Of a stretch of 64,000 nt of DNA, positions 57,881 to 64,000 are shown piece after piece. The stretch covers positions 162,651,333 to 162,715,332 of the forward strand of contig CM060681.1 in the NCBI GenBank assembly GCA_030686995.1, in the 5' to 3' direction. Each line of letters opens with the position of its first letter. Positions within the stretch are counted from its first letter, which is position 1. Source of the DNA: Artemisia argyi (taxonomy: Eukaryota > Streptophyta > Magnoliopsida > Asterales > Asteraceae). The position numbers were made by a program, and so were the translations under genes. Below the pieces are notes generated by a model. It was not told the origin of the DNA, searched no databases, and worked only from the letters and a program-made list of their open reading frames with translations.

Positions 57881-58184
57881 CTTAATTTTTATATTTCCAT
57901 CAGCATCATGAAAAGTATCGAACGCATAGTTGTAATGATAAGTCAACTCCTAAAGATAACTCAATTTGTTGCGAGCTATATTGTTATACAAAGCTAAATT
58001 TCCTCGATCTTTCGAGCTTTTGGTCTCATATCATTTTGGTGTAAGCTATGTGCGATCTCAATGCTATAAATGAAATACAAGTTATTCATACGAGTAGTAT
58101 GGTTTGATGATGATGGGGAGGTTGGTTCAGGCAATTGGATCATGGGTCATGCTTGTGCATTGTGAAGAACCACAATAACAATTC
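57881..58184 (+). repeat. 306-bp tandem unit, copy 1
   Basis: Matches 62074-62345 at close to 90% by eye (shared CGAGCTTTTGGT, ACGAGTAGTATGGTTTGATG, GGATCATGGGTCATGCTTGT). Removing the Copia insert leaves the two units about 306 bp apart in direct order. Partial third traces are at about 63425-63530. Confidence 0.75.
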
Positions 58185-58189
58185 TTTAT

Positions 58190-58560
58190 TGTTGGAAGAA
58201 ATCCAACAAACCGGTTTCTAGAGCGGAACCACGAATCAAGAACTACTCCAACAAGACCTCGGCAAAGGGTTATGATCCCTTAATGCCGAGTGGCACCAAC
58301 ACGCACACGAGATATTTACACTCAAACGTTTATTAAACGAGAGCAAGAAAAGAAGGTACAAATAAAACCTCACCCTCTCATCCCTATTTATAGAGAATGA
58401 AGGGGGGGGGGGGGGAAACCTAATCCTTGGTGAACAAGGATTCTACAATTGAGAAGGTTAGAAACTTTCCTAATACATGACTAACCTCCTTAAGTTTGAG
58501 CTAAACTACAACTTGCCCCCTAAACTTATATCCTAACTATTACACACTAATATTCTAACA
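58190..58560 (-). repeat. 3' LTR of the Copia element (371 bp)
   Basis: TGTTGGAAGAAATCC..TTCTAACA. A minus-strand TATA box (CTATAAATAGGG) is at about 58382-58393. A run of 14 G lies at 58403-58416. The purine tract on the minus strand (AAGGTGGAAAT) is at 58561-58571. Confidence 0.75.
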
Positions 58561-58582
58561 ATTTCCACCTTAGTGGTAATAG

Positions 58583-58969
58583 TTAGCCTTCTCCGATATG
58601 CAGCAGCTTCAACCAGTGCTGGAACCTCGGACCGGGGACCGCCTTCGTCAAGGCACTAGTAGCAATACCCGCTACTAACCTTAGCTCAAATCCTAACTCT
58701 GTAGAGAGTCCCTTTAGCCATGTATTCTCCTTCAATTCTCCAGCAAGTGTCATATACTCCGCTTCAGTTGTTAACAAAGTCATCATGTGTCGCGACATAG
58801 CTTCCCAGCTCACAGCACATTCCTGTATCATAAACCCGTACATTGTGATTGATCTACCCATGGCGTAGTCATAATCCACAAAAGTCTGTACGTCCATCTG
58901 TAATCCACGATCAAACCTATCCAACATTCCCACATCCGCAGATGTTATGTCAGGTCTCGTGCAGATCAC
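58583..58969 (-). pseudogene. Copia RT end / RNase H fragment
   Basis: CTRPDITSADVGML followed by FVDYDYAMGRSITMYGFMIQ and TTEAEYMTLAGELKENTWLKGL is the classic Copia RNase H signature (catalytic Asp in VDYDYA and Glu in TEAEYM). The codon at 58967-58969 is not necessarily a start; the fragment is out of frame with the RT fragment upstream and has no initiation context. Confidence 0.8.
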
Positions 58970-59052
58970 TTGATACTCATGACTTCCAACTGCATATATA
59001 CATGACCCCTTACTCTTCTTTTCTTCATCACAATTCCCTGATAGACCATCCT

Positions 59053-59780
59053 CTAACGAAAGCGTAGAGTGTCCCCCAACAATATCCGAACCGACATCCC
59101 GTTGGAAAACCTGAATCGTGACACCCTCAGAGTATTACCACTCTGAGTCCTGAAGATCTCCATACCAAGTATAATTTCCTTTGCTTCATCCAGCAAACCC
59201 TTGGTAACCCAGATCTCAGCCTTGCTTTCGCAAGTAAACCCCGTATAATCTATATAGAGGAATAGATATATGAACATACCTTGTGCATAGTTCCAGTAAT
59301 ATATGATACTGTCATCACTGCTTCGCCTGAAACCGTTGCTGAGCATACACATACTAGGTCGAGTATCCATATCTTCTTTCATTACAGCCATCCACTTGGA
59401 AATTACCTCACAAGCAACTGTATCCCTGAAAGTCAATGACTCATGTGCATCTTCATTTATCACTCCAGCAACTCCTGAAGCAGCCATATTACTGTCACCT
59501 ATATACCTTTCAACAACATTACCCTCTGCACCCTCTTGACCAGGTACTTCGGTTACCGTAATGTCCGCCCCCACCTTTATACCAAGGTGTACCTTTTCCT
59601 GCTCTTTTACCAAGCAGTCCGTGTTTGTCTTTTCTTCAAGTTGCTTGTCCTCCAACCGTCTTTGAGGTACTACAGCATCATCGTTACTAACCTGAACATC
59701 CTCAGCTTCACGATTCCCCTGAGCTCCCTGCAGTTCCACCTCACCAAACACGTTTATCAACCTGTACTCCATAGACTCCT
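59053..59780 (-). pseudogene. Acidic linker and degenerate Copia RT fragment
   Basis: A Glu/Val/Asp-rich linker (ADITVTEVPGQEGAEG) runs into CEVISKWMAVMKEDMDTR, YAQGMFIYLFLYIDYTGF and AKEIILGMEIFRTQSGNTLRVS. The last parts are RT; the YVDD catalytic box is replaced by YIDYT, so it is inactive. Integrase is absent between protease and this fragment. Confidence 0.7.
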
Positions 59781-61147
59781 GTTTTAACACCAGAACCAAG
59801 TTGTTTGAACCCAACTTGTTTATTACCAAGTTGTTTGAACCCAACTTGTTTATGACCAAGTTGTTTGAGCCTAACTTGTTTATGACCAAGTTGTTTGAAT
59901 CCAACTTGTTTTGAACCTCCATGCTTTTGTACACCAAAAGTCGTCACTTTTGCTTCAAGAGTATACACACAGCTCTCTTTCCTGATCCTGGTCATCATAA
60001 CCCGACAACATTTGATCACCTTGACTCTACCCATCTGCATCTTCACAGTATAACCCTCTTTTTCAAGAGTACCCATTGAAATCAAGATTTTTCTTAACCC
60101 TGGAACATACCTGACATCTTCCAGTATAAAGCTTGAACCATTATACAACTGTATCTTCACTTTTCCTGTCCCTCTGATAGTGCATGTCCTGTTATCACCT
60201 AACTGAACCGAACCATCATCAAAATCATTGAAGTCATACAAGAAATCCCTCCTAGGTGTCATATGATAAGACCCACCTGAATCCATTACCAATTCAGTCA
60301 TCTCATCATTCCCGACCACCGCCAAGGCTTCTCCAAAGTAGGCGTTAACCTCGTCATCAGAAGAATCAGAATCCTGATCATGCTTACCCTTCCTGACGAA
60401 CCCACTTGACTTCTTCTTTGGACAGTCTCTTTTCAGATGATCCTCTGAATGACATATGAAGCACTTGAGTTTACCAGTTCCACCCCTTGACTTAAACCGC
60501 GAACTTCCACCAGAATGAGCTTTCCTTAAATGATCTGACCCTCCCCTTACATATAACCCGTCACCAGTTTCTTCCTTTGTACCTTCAATTCTTTTCTTCA
60601 ACTCTTTTGACTTCAGAGTCGCTAGAACATCCTCCATTGTCAAGGATTCCCTCCCATACAACAATGTCTCCACAAAGTTTTTGTAAGACGATGGCAACAA
60701 AATAAGTAACATAAGTGCCTGATCCTCATCCTCAATCTCGATATCAATATTCGCTAAATCAAGTATCAACTTAATAAACTCATCTATATGATCACCCAGT
60801 TTCGTACCTGGACTCATATAGAACGTGTACAGCTTCTTCTTCAGATACAGTCTTTTTGCTAAGGACTTAGTCATATACAGACTAGTTAACTTTGCCCATA
60901 TTCCTGCAGCAGATGTTTCCTTGGTAACTTCCCGTAAAACCCGGTCTCCCAAGCATAGAATCAAAGTACTGTATGCCTTCTTCATCAAAGCAGCTTTTTC
61001 ACCTGCTTCCATGTCCACGGGTAATGTCTCTAATGCAGCATCACATCGCAGCTATACCATTAAAGCACGCACCTTTATTTGCCATAACCCGAAGTCATTC
61101 TTCCCATCGAATTTTTTGATGTCAAACCTAGTTATCGAACTAGCCAT
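59741..61147 (-). pseudogene. gag: Copia Gag and protease, one nonsense codon
   Basis: The ATG at 61147 (MASSITRFDIKKFDGKNDF) is the natural start, 540 bp after the primer site; a TAG about 31 codons in breaks the frame, which then runs to 59741. The Gag capsid region (WAKLTSLYMTKSLAKRLYLKKKLY, SSYKNFVETLLYG) is followed by the zinc knuckle CFICHSEDHLKRDC and the protease motif VMDSGGSYHMTPRRDFL. The GAG-preINT helix is cut short after CVYTLEAKV, where the repeat region begins. Confidence 0.85.
59787..59915 (-). repeat. 30-bp minisatellite inside the Copia ORF
   Basis: About four units of CCAAGTTGTTTGAACCCAAC plus TTGTTTATGA. In the gag-protease frame it encodes a ten-residue repeat around KQVGFKQLGH. 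Both overlapping minus-strand ORFs stay open across it because the unit is a multiple of three. Confidence 0.85.
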
Positions 61148-61701
61148 TCTTCTTTAACCTTGCTAAAAACCTTGTCAAGTTGTTTCTTAACCAACTTTAC
61201 CGACAAGTCTCACAAGCCGTGTGCAATATTCCCCTTGTTGCTATAAACCCTTCTTGCAAATCGAAATAATTAGAAAAATCCTAAACCCTCGATCTCGAAC
61301 AAGCAAACCCGATCATAAACTTGAACCCAAGCTAACCACGATCAAAACTTGAATTCTTTTGTAATCGTTCTTTAAAAAAAATACGATAACCTGAAGATAG
61401 GTTTAGTAAACTTTGACTTTTAAATCCCAAAAGACCAAAGTATTCGTAACCTTTGTAGTATTCTTTTTATTTTTCACGTGGGAATAAAGCAACAATTAAC
61501 CAATCACAGTTCAACTTCTTCTTAGTTTTTATCCTATTTAAAACAAACCCACGTCACCTATGATTTTCTTCTACCTCTCCTTGACCGATCGCAGCTCCAA
61601 TACAAATTCGAAAAACCGAACTTCGAAACCTCGAACAAACTCGGAACCTCGATAAAACCTCGAATTTCAATGACCACAATAACCACGGCTCTGATACCAC
61701 T
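61148..61701 (-). other. Copia 5' leader and primer-binding site
   Basis: Untranslated leader. TGGTATCAGAGCC on the minus strand at 61687-61699 is the initiator tRNA-Met primer site, two bases from the 5' LTR. The short ORF at 61554-61820 spans the LTR edge and is not a gene. Confidence 0.75.
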
Positions 61702-62073
61702 TGTTGGAAAATACCTCTACAACAATCCGAAGTTCGATTGCAGAACGCTAGATCGCGAGTTGTATTGAGCACAAGTAGCACACACGAGAGACTACAAAAG
61801 AACGACAAGAATATGCACACGATATACCCTTAACAAACCCTTTATTAAAACCAATAAAGCTTTTACAATTGAGGAAGAAAAATGAATAACTAGCATCCCC
61901 CCTCATCTCTATTTATAGAGGTGAGGGGGTAAAAACCTTAGCTTGCAAGCCAAGTAACTAGTTTCCTAATCTAAGTACAATCCTAAACTTTATTTAAACT
62001 AAATACACTTAATCCCCTTATTATTGTCTAAGTCACATTTAACCCTCCTAATTATTGCTACTAACACATAACA
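61702..62073 (-). repeat. 5' LTR of the Copia element
   Basis: TGTTGGAAAATACC to CATAACA. A minus-strand TATA (CTATAAATAGAG) is at about 61909-61920. An end at 62066 (CTAACA) would lose the TTTAT duplication, so 62073 is preferred. Confidence 0.7.
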
Positions 62074-62345
62074 TTTATCTTTATATTCCCATCAGTACCA
62101 TGAACAGTATCGAATGCATATTTGTAATGATAAGTCAACTCCTAAAGATAACTCAACTTCTTTCAAGCTATATTGTTATACAAAGCTAAATTTTATCTTT
62201 CGAGCTTTTGGTATCATAGCATTTTGGTGTGTGTTATGTGCACTCTCCATGATATACATGAAATACAAGTTATTCCTACGAGTAGTATGGTTTGATGATG
62301 AAGGAGAGTTTGGTTCGGGCACCTGGATCATGGGTCATGCTTGTA
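62074..62345 (+). repeat. 306-bp tandem unit, copy 2
   Basis: See copy 1 at 57881. Short ORFs here have no recognised product. Confidence 0.75.
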
Positions 62346-62692
62346 CAAAATAAAGTAAACAACAAAAACATAAAGAGGTGATATACTGATCGATTGTGAA
62401 TATGGCAGTGGATTGTATTTTGATCTTGAGGTTATCTAATGGCTGTGATTCAGTGATTTTGAAATAGTAAACTTGGAAAAGACTTGACAAAATAGAGTGA
62501 ATAACAAAAACTTTATTGACTTTGACCAAAGCCTATAGCGACTACAAAAGCTCTCGTTTTTTAACGTTAAAAGCAAAAAAGCATAGCTGGTTAACTTTTA
62601 TCCTTAAAAGCTCTTATCCTCACCCCCACGTCACCCACTCCCACTTCACCCACCACCACCACCACCACTATCTAGTTTTGTGGCTTGTACAG

Positions 62693-63204
62693 ATGGAGCT
62701 ATATGAAACTTTTAAGTGTCCCTATGAAGGAGGAGATGGAGTGTTGAGAAAATTACATCAGCCTCAAAGCCATGGTAGACTTTACTATATATGTCCTCGT
62801 TCAAAGGCTTTTTTTATTTATTTATGTAATATTTAATTAATTTGGTTATTCAAAAGACATTTCTTATAATTTCCTTACTCTATAGTAGCCAACACAAAAA
62901 GATTGTGGAAGTGGATATTTATATAAAAGGGTGAGCTTCGGCTCCGTATAATTCCTCTCCGGGACCTTCAACACCTCTAAGTTTTTCTTCGGGACCTTCA
63001 ACACCTCCAAGTTCTTCTTCAGGGCCTTCTGGATCTGCACCAAGTCCTGAAAAGACAAAGTGCTCAAATAACAAGCTCTTGGCTCCAAAGATAAAGATAT
63101 TGGAGGCAACACTAGATATGAAAAGGCATTCTGAAGACCACACATATCTGTCAGATGGAATAGTCCATGAGCTTTTAAAAGACATGGAAAAAATCGGTGC
63201 GTAG
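62693..63204 (+). pseudogene. GRF-type zinc-finger protein remnant, two exon-like blocks
   Basis: Block 1 from the ATG at 62693: a short Cys-containing segment (KCPYEGGDGVLRK, HGRLYYICPRSK) fits a GRF zinc finger. It runs to CGTTCAAAG where a GT donor is expected but GC follows. Block 2, about 62947-63204: a Ser/Pro/Gly repeat (SSPGPSTPLSFSSGPST), then KIKILEATLDMKRHSEDH and HELLKDMEKIGA before a stop. The same order (finger, Ser/Pro linker, helix) is common in Asteraceae repeat-associated proteins, from memory. Function unknown; probably a broken copy because of the missing donor. Confidence 0.5.
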
Positions 63205-63732
63205 TAGTTTTTCATTTAGCCTAAACAATTTAGCATGGTGAACTATCATTTAAATTTGTACTTAACTTTATGCCGTTTTTCAAATCAAATAAACACATGT
63301 TGTTTATTTGAATATGTTAATTAATGTTTAAACATTTATCAATTTGGAATGTAATTCGTATATTTCAGTAATTTGTTGCGGTTTACACCGTTCGATTTAT
63401 TCCTCATTTCAAGTTAATTTGATCACTATGAACAATATCGACCGCATAATTGTAATGATAAGTCATAATGATAATTTGAGACTCGTGACGTATATTCCTA
63501 TCAAGGTCATGAACAGTATCTACCGCATTCATGTGTTGAATAGAATTAGAATGAGTTTGGTTTATATAATTTGAGTGGCTATATTGTATTTATGGTGAGA
63601 ATGTATGCTTCTGGTGGATTGATGAGTGATTCAAATTCTTTTAATAGTGAATCGAAAGTTGAAAGTGTGAGGTTATCAGAAGGTTATTTGTGTTCGTCAT
63701 CGTCTCCCATTTCGTCATCTAGTAAAAAAAGT
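63205..63732. other. Intergenic with trace of the 306-bp unit
   Basis: Two short matches to the tandem unit (CTATGAACAATATCGACCGC at 63427, TCATGAACAGTATCTACCGC at 63508). An open stretch from the ATG at 63602 encodes a Ser-rich peptide; product unknown. Confidence 0.35.
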
Positions 63733-64000
63733 AATTTAAATCATTTTTAATTGATTTAAATTATTTATATTTAATTTAAATTATTTTAAATGTATTTATA
63801 ATAAATTTAAATTATTTTAATTAATTTAAATCATCTATAATTAATTTAAATTATCTAAAATTAATTTAAGCTATTTATAATTAATTTAAATTATTTATAA
63901 TTAACTTAAATCGTTATAATTATTTTAAATCATTTTGAAATCATTTATAATTAATTTAAGCAGTTTATTTCTAATTTAAAACATTTTAAAATAATTTTAA
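63733..64000. repeat. AT-rich tandem repeat running off the right edge
   Basis: Irregular repeats of TTTAAATTATTTATAATTAA, with a unit of about 20-24 bp. It continues beyond the window. Confidence 0.75.

Larger units (their letters stand above)
58190..62073 (-). mobile_element. Degenerate, integrase-less Ty1/Copia element, minus strand
   Basis: Target duplication TTTAT (58185-58189, 62074-62078). 3' LTR 58190-58560, purine tract next to it, 5' LTR 61702-62073, and the initiator tRNA-Met primer site TGGTATCAGAGCC on the minus strand at 61687-61699. Order on the minus strand: gag with zinc knuckle, protease, a 30-bp minisatellite, an acidic linker with no integrase domain, an RT fragment and an RNase H fragment. 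Frames are broken. The two LTRs are far less alike than those of the other elements here. Confidence 0.82.

Noticed and set aside
57881..62345. The direct repeats as LTRs of the Copia element
   Set aside because: They lie outside the TTTAT duplication; the true LTRs with TG..CA ends, primer site and purine tract are inside.

Overview
The window is a repeat-dominated piece of a plant nuclear genome. Evidence for a plant: Ty3/Gypsy elements of the Tat and Athila types, Ty1/Copia elements primed by initiator tRNA-Met, intron-containing genes, many MITEs, TATA boxes and AT-rich non-coding DNA. The gag, retropepsin-like, Copia and GRF-finger peptides resemble families I remember as abundant in Asteraceae (Tanacetum/Artemisia/Chrysanthemum type), so I infer a composite-family plant. 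That is an inference, not a search result. I see no bacterial, viral, plastid or CRISPR content. Coordinates, duplications and splice sites were read by hand.

Region 1 (1-30549) is a Russian-doll nest. The outermost layer is a Tat-lineage Ty3/Gypsy element on the + strand, entering at the left edge inside gag and ending at its 3' LTR (30060-30549). Its pol is split twice and carries nonsense and frameshift mutations. Nested in it are (a) a large retrotransposon derivative (LARD-like, minus strand, 2806-13787, target duplication GTGCG) with about 4 kb LTRs; (b) an Athila-like non-autonomous element (plus strand, 14209-22388, duplication AACCC) that encodes Gag and a retropepsin-like protein but no RT or integrase; and (c) a Copia-type solo LTR (25174-26831, duplication TGGAC). 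At its 3' end the Tat element carries an intact, spliced, antisense gene (27053-29636, four exons, 775 codons) with its own TATA box.

Region 2 (30550-42076) is more gene-like. It holds a TRIM element (31036-31930), a two-exon host gene for a C2H2 zinc-finger protein (33127-35325) with a foldback MITE in its intron, and a run of well-bounded DNA elements: hAT-type MITEs (32003-32248, 35869-36304, 40975-41437), a 1435-bp Mutator-type foldback element (38002-39436), a Tourist-like MITE (40301-40647), CACTA-like subterminal repeats and a possible SINE.

Region 3 (42077-57500) is a graveyard of solo LTRs: two Copia-type LTRs of one family (42077-42960; 53136-55553), two Athila-like LTRs (43716-45150; 53887-55352, the latter inside the second Copia LTR), a third Copia type (about 45786-47072), Ty3-like LTR remnants, and a 5.16-kb block bounded by 44-bp inverted repeats (47969-53130) that I cannot classify. 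A few exon-like orphan fragments lie between them.

Region 4 (57880-64000) has a 306-bp tandem duplication split by a degenerate, integrase-less Copia element (58190-62073, minus strand, duplication TTTAT), then a GRF zinc-finger gene remnant (62693-63204) and an AT-rich tandem repeat running off the right edge. No element here looks autonomous. The only ORF sets that look intact are the antisense ORF of the Tat element, the C2H2 gene and, apart from one frameshift, the Athila-like gag/retropepsin pair.
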